64,000 bases of DNA from Lachnospiraceae bacterium (lineage in GTDB: Bacteria; Bacillota; Clostridia; Lachnospirales; Lachnospiraceae). Positions 52,338 through 62,383 of this stretch are shown here, piece by piece. The stretch covers positions 1 to 64,000 of the forward strand of contig JAFYGB010000066.1 of NCBI GenBank assembly GCA_017543445.1, given 5' to 3'. Position 1 is the first letter of the stretch; each line of letters opens with the position of its first letter. Below the pieces are notes generated by a model. That model was given only the letters and a program-made list of their open reading frames with translations. It was not told where the DNA came from and searched no databases. Both the position numbers and the translations under genes were made by a program.

Positions 52338-52448
52338 TAAGGTGGATGTCTGAATTACGAAATTCTTTTCGAATTTTTCACGATTTCAACACATTTTCCG
52401 TGTAAGATACACGTGAAAGAAAAAAACATCACGGATAAGGAGGTCGCC

Positions 52449-53207
52449 ATGGCGGGAGATACATTTCGAAGATATGAATTGAAGTATAAAGTTCCGAATA
52501 CGATATTTCCCGCGTTTTTGGACGACCTTCTGGAGTATATGGAGATCGATGAATACAGTAAGGCGACCGGGTACTATCTGATCACGAACATCTACTATGA
52601 TACGCCGGATGATACGCTGATCCGGACGTCGCTCGCGAAACCGACGTATAAAGAGAAGCTGCGGCTGCGCAGTTACGGCGTTCCGAACCGGAAGACGAAG
52701 TGCTTCATCGAGATCAAAAAGAAATATAAGGGCCTCGTGAGTAAGCGCCGCATTATGGCACCGCTGGATCGCGCGGACGCGTATCTGGCAGGGCAGGATG
52801 ACCTGGAAAATGTGCAGTCCATGAACCACCAGATGCTTCACGAGATGGATTACTTCCGGTCGGTCTATTCGGTCGTTCCGAAACTGTACCTGTCATATGA
52901 GAGAAAGGCTTTGTTCGGAAAGGAAGATCCGGAGTTCCGCGTGACGTTTGATAAAAACATCACCGTTCGCCGGTATGACCTGGAACTGGATAAGGGTGTG
53001 TATGGCCGCGTCCTGTTGGATGACTGTCATTTGATGGAGGTAAAGGTCCTGGGCGCCGTTCCCCTTTGGTTCGCCCGCCTTTTGTCGAAGTATTCCATCT
53101 TCCCGACGTCATTCTCCAAATACGGGACGGAGTACATGCAATATGTGCGTGAGCACGACGAAGGAAGTTCGCGCTTTACGCCCGCGGCGGTGGGAGAGTC
53201 GGATTGA
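52449..53207 (+). CDS. VTC-domain polyphosphate polymerase
   Basis: A 252-residue tunnel-fold protein with the VTC signature: FRRYELKYKVPN at the N-terminus, KEKLRLRSYG, CFIEIKKKYKG, LYLSYERKALFG, RVTFDKNITVRRYDL and LMEVKVLGAVPLWFARLL. These basic strands line a polyphosphate-synthesising tunnel. AAGGAGG precedes the ATG at 52449. It is paired with DUF4956 41 bases downstream, a common bacterial arrangement. It is probably membrane-associated through that partner. Confidence 0.88.
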   Translation: MAGDTFRRYELKYKVPNTIFPAFLDDLLEYMEIDEYSKATGYYLITNIYYDTPDDTLIRTSLAKPTYKEKLRLRSYGVPNRKTKCFIEIKKKYKGLVSKRRIMAPLDRADAYLAGQDDLENVQSMNHQMLHEMDYFRSVYSVVPKLYLSYERKALFGKEDPEFRVTFDKNITVRRYDLELDKGVYGRVLLDDCHLMEVKVLGAVPLWFARLLSKYSIFPTSFSKYGTEYMQYVREHDEGSSRFTPAAVGESD

Positions 53208-53248
53208 CCTCGGCCGCTTTATGAAACTAATAGAATGTAGGAGTTATT

Positions 53249-53965
53249 ATGAACAGTTTATTGGCAGCAATCTCATTGACAAGTGATACGGCAGAGGTAC
53301 TGGATTTTACCATTCAGGACGTGTTGCTTAAGATCGGAATCGGCGTTGGCCTGGGTATCCTGGTGAGCCTTTCCTATCTGCTCAGCGCGAGAAGCAAGGC
53401 TTCGAAGAACTTTGCGGTGATGCTCATCGTTTTGCCGGCCCTGGTTTCCGTCGTGATCTGCATGGTCGGAAGCAACGTGGCTCGTGCATTTTCCATCGCA
53501 GGTATCTTCGCGTTGGTACGTTTCCGTAGTATCCCCGGCGATTCAAAGGACATCATCACCGTATTCTTCGGTATGGCGACCGGTCTGGCGGTCGGCCTCG
53601 GGTTCTACGCAGAGGCCAGCGTTTTCGTTCTGCTGATCGGTGTTGTTATGATCGCAGCTTCCTTTATCCCGGTCAATGTTAAGAAAATCGATTTTTCCAG
53701 ACGTCAGATTCGCATTACCATGCCGGAGAGCCTGAATTTCGAGAAGGCCTTTGACGATCTGTTCGAGAAATATACAACGAATGTTTCCCTTCAGCAGGTA
53801 AAGACCAGCAACATGGGAACCCTGTTTGAACTCACCTACGAGGCGAAATTCAAAGAGGGCGCGAGCATCAAGGAGTTCATGGATGAAGTCCGCATGCGCA
53901 ACGGCAACCTGAACGTGACCATCAGTATGATCGCTGAGGAGAGCGTCAATACAACAGTTTTGTAA
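53249..53965 (+). CDS. DUF4956 membrane protein
   Basis: A 238-residue protein with three to five helices in the first 140 residues (LLKIGIGVGLGILVSLSYLL; NVARAFSIAGIFALVRFRSI). The latter contains the family-typical RAFSIAGxxALVRFR. A cytoplasmic ferredoxin-like C-terminal domain follows. DUF4956 proteins accompany VTC polymerases and probably serve as the membrane partner in polyphosphate synthesis. Confidence 0.88.
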   Translation: MNSLLAAISLTSDTAEVLDFTIQDVLLKIGIGVGLGILVSLSYLLSARSKASKNFAVMLIVLPALVSVVICMVGSNVARAFSIAGIFALVRFRSIPGDSKDIITVFFGMATGLAVGLGFYAEASVFVLLIGVVMIAASFIPVNVKKIDFSRRQIRITMPESLNFEKAFDDLFEKYTTNVSLQQVKTSNMGTLFELTYEAKFKEGASIKEFMDEVRMRNGNLNVTISMIAEESVNTTVL

Positions 53966-53972
53966 TTGCCTC

Positions 53973-54300
53973 TTGACATTTACAAACCATATCGTTTAAT
54001 ATAGTGGTGTATCCGGATCTCGGATACACCATTGCTATGAACGGGGAGAGTATCCTTTGGATCGCTTTGGCAGAGAGGACTGGTCAGCGGCTGAAAGCCG
54101 GTCTCAAAGCAAAAGAGGTGAAGTGCACCCGGGAGCAGACACGCGGAACTGATAGTATGCGTGTCCGGTGGCAGCGTTATATGCTTTCAAAAGGGAACGG
54201 CAGTTTGGCGCCGTTAAGAAGAGTGGGACCGCGGTAGCGTTTGATATCGTCTCTTCGTACGTTGTACGCAGAGAGAGAAGCGCGCACGCGGCTTTTTTCT
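53973..54300 (+). promoter_or_regulatory. T-box leader, tRNA-Cys specific, with promoter
   Basis: The promoter is TTGACA (53973-53978), 18 bases, TAATAT (53997-54002). The leader has an initial hairpin GGTGTATCC / GGATACACC and a stem I region with the conserved GGGGAGAGTA. The specifier loop holds TGC (54124-54126, Cys) in the context GTGAAG-TGC-ACC. The T-box bulge GAGTGGGACCGCG is at 54221-54233. The terminator CCGCGGTAGCG ... CGCGCACGCGG with T6 ends near 54297. Uncharged tRNA-Cys should favour antitermination and expression of cysE-cysS. Confidence 0.92.
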
Positions 54301-54363
54301 TTGCATCGATTTCGTATGAACGCCCCGTACAGGGACGTTTCCCTTTGAACCAGGAGGAAAGTT

Positions 54364-55014
54364 ATGTTTGAGTTTTTCAAGGAAGAAGCTAAGGTCATTC
54401 AGGACCGGGACCCTGCGATCAAATCGCCGATGGAGGTCATCCTCTATCCGAGTTATCGCGCGATCGTGTACTATCGACTGTCGCACCGCCTGTATAAGAA
54501 ACAGCATTATTTTCTGGCACGGGCCGTTTCACAGTTTGCGACGCGTCGTACAGGCATCGAGATCCATCCCGGCGCGACGATCGGTAAGGGCTTGTTTATC
54601 GACCATGGTGCAGGCGTGGTGATCGGCGAGACGACCATCATCGGGGACAATGTCACTCTGTTCCAGGGCGTGACGCTCGGTGGTAATGGTAAAGAAAAAG
54701 GCAAGCGTCACCCGACCATCGAGGACAATGTCATGATCAGTGCAGGCGCGAAGGTGCTGGGCTCATTTACCGTCGGGAAGAATTCCAAGATCGGCGCAGG
54801 CAGCGTGGTCTTGCAGGAAGTACCGCCGTACTCGACCGTCGTCGGCGTACCCGGACACGTGGTGAAGCGGAAAGATACCCGCGTACCGACCGCGGACATG
54901 GACCACATCCACATGCCGGATGTCGTAATGAATGACATCGAAGAGTTAACGAAGAGGATCGAGATGCTGGAGAAGCAGCTCGCGGAGAAAGAGAAAGGAG
55001 AAACGAAAGCATGA
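54364..55014 (+). CDS. cysE: serine O-acetyltransferase
   Basis: A 216-residue left-handed beta-helix acetyltransferase making O-acetylserine for cysteine. An N-terminal helical part (PSYRAIVYYRLSHRLYKKQH) is followed by hexapeptide repeats (GIEIHPGATIGKGLFIDHGA; GDNVTLFQGVTLGGNGKEKG). A C-terminal tail with heptad character (EELTKRIEMLEKQLAEKEK) ends the protein. Downstream of the cysteine T-box. It overlaps cysS by ATGA. Confidence 0.95.
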   Translation: MFEFFKEEAKVIQDRDPAIKSPMEVILYPSYRAIVYYRLSHRLYKKQHYFLARAVSQFATRRTGIEIHPGATIGKGLFIDHGAGVVIGETTIIGDNVTLFQGVTLGGNGKEKGKRHPTIEDNVMISAGAKVLGSFTVGKNSKIGAGSVVLQEVPPYSTVVGVPGHVVKRKDTRVPTADMDHIHMPDVVMNDIEELTKRIEMLEKQLAEKEKGETKA

Positions 55015-56426
55015 TCAAGATCTATAATACATTGACCGGAAGAAAAGAGGACTTTAAGCCGATCGAGCCCGGAAAGGTGAAGATGTATGTCTGCGGCCCG
55101 ACCGTATATAATTTCATCCACATCGGCAACGCACGTCCCATGATCATCTTTGACACGTTCCGCCGTTATCTGGAATACAAAGGCTATGAGGTCAACTACG
55201 TGTCAAACTTCACGGACGTTGATGATAAGATCATCAAGCGCTCCCTCGAGGAGGGCATCTCGGCGCAGGAAGTTGCCGAGAAGTATATCGTAGAGTGCAA
55301 GAAGGACATGGAGGGCATGAACGTGCGCCCGGCGACCACGCACCCGCGTGCGACGCAGGAGATCGGCGGGATGATCGATATGATCTCCACCCTGATCGAG
55401 AAGGGCTACGCGTACGATAAGGACGGAACCGTTTACTTCCGTTCCCGCCAGTTCAAGCCTTACGGAAAACTGTCCCATAAGAACCTGGACGATCTGCAGT
55501 CCGGCATGCGCGATCTTTTAGTGACCGGCGCGGAGGAGAAGGAAGACAACCTGGATTTCGTGCTGTGGAAGCCGAAGAAGGAGGGCGAGCCTGCCTGGCC
55601 TTCACCGTGGAGCGACGGCCGTCCCGGCTGGCACATCGAGTGCTCCGTCATGGCGAAGCGTTATCTCGGCGACTCCATCGACATCCATGCCGGCGGCGAG
55701 GACCTGATCTTCCCGCACCACGAGAACGAGGTCGCACAGTCTGAGGCGGCCAATGGCTGCCAGTTCGCGAAGTACTGGATGCACAATGCATTTTTGAATA
55801 TCGATAACCGGAAGATGTCGAAGTCTCTGGGGAATTTTCTCCTCGTGCGCGACATTGCGAAGCACTATGATCTGCAGGTGCTGCGTTTCTTCATGCTGAA
55901 CGCGCACTACCGCAGTCCGCTGAATTTCAGCCAGGATCTGATGGAAGCAGCGAAGAACGCTCTCACACGCATTTGCACGGCCGTAACGCGACTTTCCGAT
56001 CTGTCGGCGTATGTTGCCGAGCATCCCGGAAAAGGACGTGAGAACGAGGCGGAGACGCTGGCACAGCTTACGAATCTGGTCACGAAGTTCGAAGACTCGA
56101 TGGATGACGACTGCAACACGGCGGACGCCCTCGCAGCGATCTTTGAGATGGTGAAACTGGCCAATGTCGAGATCACCGAGGATAGCACGAAGGAGGTCGT
56201 AGATACCTTCCTGGATACTATCGTGAAACTTTGCGACGTTTGCGGCCTGAACGTGAAGACGCAGAAGGAGACGCTGGACAGTGACATCGAAGACCTGATC
56301 GCGCAGCGTACCCAGGCGAAGAAGGATAAAGATTTTGCAAAAGCGGACGCCATTCGCGCGCAGCTTTTGGATATGGGCATCGTCCTGGAGGATACCCGCC
56401 AGGGAACGACATGGAAGCGAGTTTGA
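55011..56426 (+). CDS. cysS: cysteine-tRNA ligase
   Basis: A class I synthetase of 471 residues. YVCGPTVYNFIHIGNARPM contains the zinc cysteine and the HIGH motif (about residues 27-42). The KMSKS motif is in NRKMSKSLGN (about residue 266). A zinc-site segment HIECSVM lies between. It is cotranscribed with cysE under the T-box, so charging and synthesis of cysteine respond together. The order cysE-cysS-mrnC-rlmB is conserved in Bacillota. Confidence 0.96.
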   Translation: MIKIYNTLTGRKEDFKPIEPGKVKMYVCGPTVYNFIHIGNARPMIIFDTFRRYLEYKGYEVNYVSNFTDVDDKIIKRSLEEGISAQEVAEKYIVECKKDMEGMNVRPATTHPRATQEIGGMIDMISTLIEKGYAYDKDGTVYFRSRQFKPYGKLSHKNLDDLQSGMRDLLVTGAEEKEDNLDFVLWKPKKEGEPAWPSPWSDGRPGWHIECSVMAKRYLGDSIDIHAGGEDLIFPHHENEVAQSEAANGCQFAKYWMHNAFLNIDNRKMSKSLGNFLLVRDIAKHYDLQVLRFFMLNAHYRSPLNFSQDLMEAAKNALTRICTAVTRLSDLSAYVAEHPGKGRENEAETLAQLTNLVTKFEDSMDDDCNTADALAAIFEMVKLANVEITEDSTKEVVDTFLDTIVKLCDVCGLNVKTQKETLDSDIEDLIAQRTQAKKDKDFAKADAIRAQLLDMGIVLEDTRQGTTWKRV

Positions 56427-56427
56427 T

Positions 56428-56841
56428 ATGGACGAAGAGAAACGCAGCAGCATGCCGGCGCGGCTCTACGCGCCGCTGGCATTGGCCTATTTGGGAGACG
56501 CGGTCTACGAACTCATGATCCGCGAGGATCTGGTGACGAAGCGGGACCTGTCTCCCCAGAAGTATCATAAGGCGAGCGTTACACTGGCGCGTGCCACGAT
56601 GCAGGCGCGGGTGGTCACGGAGACCCCGGATTTCTTCACAGAGGAGGAACACGAGATCATCAAGCGTGGTAAGAACGCGAAGCCCGGGACATTGCCCAAA
56701 AGCTGCACACCGCAGGAGTACCATCTGGCGACGGGCTTAGAGTGCCTGTTCGGATATTTGTATTTGGAGAAGCGGACGGAGCGGCTGAAGGAGTTGTTTG
56801 AGTTGTGTCTGGCGACGGCGAAGCCGAAAAAGGAGACGTAA
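56428..56841 (+). CDS. mrnC: Mini-ribonuclease III
   Basis: A 137-residue RNase III-fold enzyme lacking a double-stranded RNA-binding domain; it matures 23S rRNA ends. The catalytic signature is ALAYLGDAVYELMIRE (about residues 16-31). IIKRGKNAKPGTLPK and YHLATGLECLFGYLYL with the late acidic residue follow. It starts 1 base after the cysS stop and ends directly before rlmB. Confidence 0.93.
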   Translation: MDEEKRSSMPARLYAPLALAYLGDAVYELMIREDLVTKRDLSPQKYHKASVTLARATMQARVVTETPDFFTEEEHEIIKRGKNAKPGTLPKSCTPQEYHLATGLECLFGYLYLEKRTERLKELFELCLATAKPKKET

Positions 56842-57588
56842 ATGCGGTACGAAGAAATTACGATCGAGGGGCGCAATGCCGTGACGGAGGCGCTGCGGGC
56901 CGGGACGAAGCCGGAGCGTATCCTGCTGCAGTCGGGCCTGAAGGATCCGGCGCTCGAGCAGGTAAAGCAGCTGGCACTGTCGAAGAAGATCAAGGTCGAC
57001 TATGTGTCGAAAGATGAACTGGACCGAAAGAGTGAGACGAAGCACCACCAGGGAGTGATCGCGGTGGGCGCGAACTACCAGTATGCCGAAGTGGAAGAGA
57101 TGCTGGCCAATGCGCGTGCGCGTGGGGAGGATCCCTTCCTCATTCTGCTGGACGGGATCGAGGATCCGCACAACCTGGGCGCGATCATCCGGACGGCGAA
57201 CCTGGCAGGCGCACATGGCGTGGTGATCTTGAAGAACCGCAGCGCGTCGGTGAATTCGACCGTGGCGCGTACGTCGGCCGGCGCGGTACATTTCACGCCG
57301 GTGGCACGGGTCGCAAACCTGTCCACGCTGATGGAGCAGTTGAAGAAAGAAGGCATGTGGTTCGTCTGTGCGGATATGGACGGAACGACCATGTACGACC
57401 TGAATCTGACGGGTCCCATTGGCCTCGTAATTGGTAATGAAGGCAGTGGTGTCAGCCGTCTGGTGCGCGAACATTGCGACATGATCGCATCCATTCCCAT
57501 GAAGGGTGACATCGATTCTCTGAATGCTTCCGTGGCGGCGGGTGTCCTTTCTTATGAAATCGTACGACAAAAAGTAAAAAAATTATAA
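56842..57588 (+). CDS. rlmB: 23S rRNA Gm2251 methyltransferase RlmB
   Basis: A 248-residue SPOUT (TrmH-type) methyltransferase. The N-terminal substrate domain starts with IEGRNAVTEALRAG. Knot motifs are LILLDGIEDPHNLGAIIRTA, GLVIGNEGSGVSRLVREHCD and IPMKGDIDSLNASVAAGVLS. Length is normal. It is the last gene of the cysteine operon. Confidence 0.94.
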   Translation: MRYEEITIEGRNAVTEALRAGTKPERILLQSGLKDPALEQVKQLALSKKIKVDYVSKDELDRKSETKHHQGVIAVGANYQYAEVEEMLANARARGEDPFLILLDGIEDPHNLGAIIRTANLAGAHGVVILKNRSASVNSTVARTSAGAVHFTPVARVANLSTLMEQLKKEGMWFVCADMDGTTMYDLNLTGPIGLVIGNEGSGVSRLVREHCDMIASIPMKGDIDSLNASVAAGVLSYEIVRQKVKKL

Positions 57589-57593
57589 AGTCC

Positions 57594-57622
57594 TTTACAA
57601 ATTCTTTGGATTTTGATATAAT
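57594..57622 (+). promoter_or_regulatory. promoter
   Basis: TTTACA (57594-57599), 17 bases, TATAAT (57617-57622). Confidence 0.7.
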
Positions 57623-57684
57623 TAAGACAGTTATAGAGCGAAACTCGATTTTTGTGGACTAATGACGGAAAGAGGGGTTACGGT

Positions 57685-58029
57685 ATGGGACTTTTTGGTA
57701 AGAAAAAAGGGACGGAGCTCTTGATCACTGCTTCTCCGATGTCTCATAAGGGCGGAATTCTGGACACGACCCAAAATCTTAGTGCGTTGAAGATGAAAGA
57801 GAAGCCGTTTGATCAAAATCTTACGGTTCGTTTTGAAGTCGATAACTATGAAGGCAAGCAGGCCATTGAGATATATCTGAATGATGAGCTGATCGGAGAG
57901 GTTCCCGGCTTCATGGTCGAGAAGATAACACCGCTTCTGGACAAAAACAAAGAAGTATCCGAGGTGAAGGTATTCGGCGGCGAGGACGATCGTCCTTATG
58001 GATGCACGCTGAGGATCCGGTTCACGTGA
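57685..58029 (+). CDS. hypothetical protein, 114 aa
   Basis: A small soluble protein starting MGLFGKKKGTELLITASPMS and rich in beta structure by appearance (VRFEVDNYEGKQAIEIYLND). No family is recognised. ATG 57685 follows GAGGGG. It is monocistronic between its own promoter and a terminator, directly upstream of the second repeat locus. Confidence 0.7.
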   Translation: MGLFGKKKGTELLITASPMSHKGGILDTTQNLSALKMKEKPFDQNLTVRFEVDNYEGKQAIEIYLNDELIGEVPGFMVEKITPLLDKNKEVSEVKVFGGEDDRPYGCTLRIRFT

Positions 58030-58139
58030 TACGTGTTTGACTAGCAGAATCGATACGTGGGTAGATGGTACCAGAGGAAATGCGCTATTTACCTCGTTTG
58101 TTTAAGTTCGCCTTTCATGGCTGAGAAAAAAGATAAAAG

Positions 58140-58173
58140 TCCCGCATCGGGATCACCGATGCGGGATGTTTTT
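58140..58173 (+). terminator. intrinsic terminator
   Basis: TCCCGCATCGG ... CCGATGCGGGA followed by TGTTTTT; the repeat element begins in its T-run. Confidence 0.85.
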
Positions 58174-58536
58174 GTGTCAGGGGGGACGGTTCTTTTTGAC
58201 ACATTTTAGGCTGTGAGACCACGGCCTTGTCTTTTTCTTGCTTACAATGCATTACTCGCGGGACAGTTCATTGCGCTGTGAAAAACAATACCGCACGGCT
58301 CTAAGACGGATTTGAGGGGGCCCGCTTCGACTTCGGCCGTTTTCCTGATGAAAACAGCCTCAGCGAGCGCGAAAAGCGATCTCGGAAATCGCTTTTCTCC
58401 CCTCATCCGTCATTTCGCGTGCGGTGTTTTTCATAAGCTCATTCACATGCCCGCTCGTAATTGCATTGCAAGCAAGAGCCAAGGTCGTGGTCGCAAGGGG
58501 GAAAATGTGTCAAAAAGAACCGTCCTTGGTGACACA
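58173..58536. repeat. palindromic repeat element A, copy 2
   Basis: A 364-bp near-identical copy of the element at 18774, in the same orientation. The left boundary is TGTGTCAGGGGGGACGG ... TGACACA and the right boundary TGTGTCAAAAAGAACCG ... GTGACACA. Differences from copy 1 are scattered single bases, and several preserve pairing in the long hairpin (for instance CTCGTGGG to CTCGCGGG at the base of a stem). Confidence 0.85.
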
Positions 58537-58568
58537 CCCTCGACACAGCGAGGGGCCGGGCGGAGGAG

Positions 58569-58651
58569 TATCACAGCAAAAAAGACCTTGTCAAGGCCGA
58601 GCCGCCTGCGGCGGTGCTTCGCAGCCTTGACCAGGCCTTTTTGCTGTGATA
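58569..58651. repeat. hairpin repeat B, copy 2
   Basis: TATCACAGCAAAAAAG ... CTTTTTGCTGTGATA with inner stem TGTCAAGGC / GCCTTGAC. Module C (CGATGTAAGGCGGCTTGCGC) follows at 58667-58704. Confidence 0.85.
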
Positions 58652-58780
58652 TGGGGTAGTCAAGATCGATGTAAGGCGGCTTGCGCCGCTTCCATCGGCC
58701 AAGGATGGATGAAATTACGATATGTGGCAGGGTAGAGGGCGTGTAGGGCGTAAAAGAGAGGCATGGCGAGGATGGAATTA

Positions 58781-59058
58781 CCTCCTATGGAGAGTTGACG
58801 TCGCATAGGAGGTAAAAGTGAGAGACGGCTGAAGAAAAAAGCATCCTATAGCGAGTCGGCGTCGTATAGGAGGTAAAAGTGAGAGATGGCTGAAGAAAAA
58901 AGCATCCTATAGCGAGTTGACGTCGTATAGGAGGTAAAAGTGAGAGACGGCTGAAGAAAAAAGCATCCTATAGCGAGTCGATGGCGTATAGGAGGTAAAA
59001 GTGAGAGACGACTGAAGAAAAAAGCATCCTATAGCGGGCCGACGATGTATAGGAGGTA
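58781..59058. repeat. tandem hairpin array D2, 5 units of 61 bp
   Basis: Units begin at 58781, 58842, 58903, 58964 and 59025, an exact 61-bp period as in the first array. Each pairs a (C)ATCCTATA or CCTCCTATG arm with TATAGGAGG or CATAGGAGG, then carries the linker TAAAAGTGAGAGACGGCTG-like plus GAAGAAAAAAG. Left arms in units 2-5 read CATCC rather than CCTCC, giving one mismatch, whereas right arms keep AGGAGG. The loops differ from unit to unit at only a few positions. Confidence 0.9.
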
Positions 59059-59070
59059 AAAAAAGTGATT

Positions 59071-59205
59071 ACCGGCCGATGTAAGCGGCGTAAGCCGACT
59101 TACATTGGTCTTGATTACCTTGTATCACAGCGAAAAGGCCTGGTCAAGGCTGCGTTAGCACCGCCGTAGGCGGCTGGGCCTTTACCAGGCCTTTTCGCTG
59201 TGATA
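59071..59205. repeat. inverted module C and hairpin repeat B, copy 3
   Basis: Module C recurs in inverted sense (GATGTAAGCGGCGTAAGCCG, 59078 onward, with complement ACTTACAT). Hairpin B then runs from TATCACAGCGAAAAGG to CCTTTTCGCTGTGATA (59123-59205) with its apex inverted relative to copies 1 and 2. Together with copy 2 it flanks array D2 symmetrically. Confidence 0.8.
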
Positions 59206-59220
59206 CTCCCCCGCCTCTCG

Positions 59221-59255
59221 ATGTGTCAAAAAGAACCGTCCCCATTGACACATTG
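59221..59255. repeat. TGTGTCA short palindrome S, right boundary of second locus
   Basis: ATGTGTCAAAAAGAACCGTC ... ATTGACACATT, the same palindrome as the ends of element A, closing the composite locus that starts at 58173. Confidence 0.9.
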
Positions 59256-59269
59256 CCACTGAGACACAT

Positions 59270-59304
59270 AAACGGCCGCTCCGTGTGGAGCGGCCGTTTT
59301 GTTT
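59270..59304 (-). terminator. terminator of rho
   Basis: AAACGGCCGCTCC ... GGAGCGGCCGTTT; on the minus strand it lies 18 bases after the rho stop codon. It is symmetric and can act on both strands. Confidence 0.75.
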
Positions 59305-59322
59305 GGCTATATGTGTGAGGAG

Positions 59323-61293
<1,971 letters not shown>

Positions 61294-61490
61294 AGAAACA
61301 GTGACCTCTCAAAATATTCCATTTGTTTGTTTTGGGGGAAATTAAAGGATAGGTTTGCCTTGCAAACCGATGTCAGCCGATCACACATAAACGAAAGCCC
61401 CTATATTTTCAGGGGATGCGGATCTGCCGGATTGGAACAAGCTCATGTATCAATCATCTAGAGTATACTATAAAAGAATGGGGAAATCAA
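61294..61490 (-). promoter_or_regulatory. rho promoter and leader
   Basis: On the minus strand TTGATT (61485-61490), 17 bases, TATACT (61462-61467) give a leader of about 160 bases. It contains CCCCT ... AGGGG and GGTTTGC ... GCAAACC hairpins. A long leader fits autogenous control of rho, known in other bacteria, but no specific site is proven here. Confidence 0.6.
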
Positions 61491-61554
61491 GACTTTTTGA
61501 AGCGGAATTTACCGGGAGAGTGGGTGTAAATCACGTCGTTTGTGGAAAATGAAC

Positions 61555-61700
61555 TTGACGAGATGCCGGCATGTTGATATAATAAAACTCGGCGGGATAT
61601 CCCGTTGAATGAGAGGATCGAGGATAACGGTTCGCGATCACATCGAAGTGCCGGACATAGCAGGCCGACCGAGTTCGAACCGTACGTGAGAGGAACAGTT
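61555..61700 (+). promoter_or_regulatory. promoter and structured leader of DUF4364 gene
   Basis: TTGACG (61555-61560), 17 bases, TATAAT (61578-61583). The leader contains ACGGTTCG (61627-61634) complementary to CGAACCGT (61676-61683), and ACTCGG (61587-61592) complementary to CCGAGT (61669-61674). The two pairings cross in order, so they form a pseudoknot or alternative folds. The first arm lies about at the transcription start, so its presence in the RNA is uncertain. Confidence 0.5.
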
Positions 61701-62219
61701 ATGGTAACAGAGCCTACAACACTCTACAAATTGATGGTATTGTATATGCTCAAGAAGGTGAATTTTCCGTTGGCGAACAGCCAGATGACGGATTTCTTCG
61801 TGGGTAAGGAATACACGACCTACTTTACGTTCCAGGGTGTTGTGAAGGAACTCGAGGAAGCGAATCTCATTCGGTCGAAGACCATACGGAATGTCACAAA
61901 CTACGAGATGACCGGCGAGGGTGAGGACGCACTGTACTACTTCAGCAACAACCTGTCCGCGTCCATTAAGGAGGATATCGACAAGTATCTGGCCGAGCAT
62001 CGCATCCAGTTCCGTTCCGAGGCGAGCACCATTGCCGATTATTACAAATCCTCGGCAAATCAAGAATATACCGTACATTGCGAGATCAAAGAAGGTAAGG
62101 CGACATTGTTTTCGATGAACCTTTCCGTTCCGACACAGGAGCAGGCGGAGCGCGTCTGCGGCCGTTGGCAGGAAGAAAACCAAAGGATCTATGCAATGGT
62201 AATGCAGAGTTTGTTGTAG
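61701..62219 (+). CDS. DUF4364 family protein
   Basis: A 172-residue protein of the clostridial DUF4364 family, which resembles winged-helix regulators: TTLYKLMVLYMLKKVNFPLA and VVKELEEANLIRSKTIRNVT form the helix-turn-helix and wing region. ATG 61701 follows AGAGGA; a longer upstream frame lies in the leader. No ligand or target is known. It has its own promoter, facing away from rho. Confidence 0.88.
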   Translation: MVTEPTTLYKLMVLYMLKKVNFPLANSQMTDFFVGKEYTTYFTFQGVVKELEEANLIRSKTIRNVTNYEMTGEGEDALYYFSNNLSASIKEDIDKYLAEHRIQFRSEASTIADYYKSSANQEYTVHCEIKEGKATLFSMNLSVPTQEQAERVCGRWQEENQRIYAMVMQSLL

Positions 62220-62382
62220 GTCGGCAGGCCGACAAAAAATATGGCTTTGAAGCCGGATGTTACAAGGAAGGTTTGCTCCGCAAACCCTCAGAGGCTCGAA
62301 GTTTTTTTTGCTGATGAAGCAGGGTGCTTCATCAACAAAACCAAACTTCTCACGTAACATGTCGGCAGGCCGACATGTTACG
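62220..62382. repeat. nested palindromes before tRNA-Gly
   Basis: The 14-mer GTCGGCAGGCCGAC-type palindrome occurs at about 62220-62233 and 62361-62374. Between them lie GGTTTGC ... GCAAACC and GAAGTTT ... GATGAAGC / GCTTCATC ... AAACTTC stems. A perfect 13-bp repeat CGTAACATGTCGG (62353-62365) / CCGACATGTTACG (62370-62382) abuts the tRNA. A T8 run (62303-62310) lies in the loop side. Parts may form the DUF4364 terminator; the rest is unexplained. Confidence 0.6.
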
Positions 62383-62383
62383 C

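Noticed and set aside
58881-58912. Eight-codon frame MAEEKSIL after an AGGAGG inside array D2
   Set aside because: It is present in only one unit (others have ACG instead of ATG). The AGGAGG is part of the hairpin arm, so this is chance.
58781-59058. CRISPR array
   Set aside because: The period is exactly 61 bp, but stems and linkers are both conserved between units, so there are no unique spacers. No cas genes are nearby.
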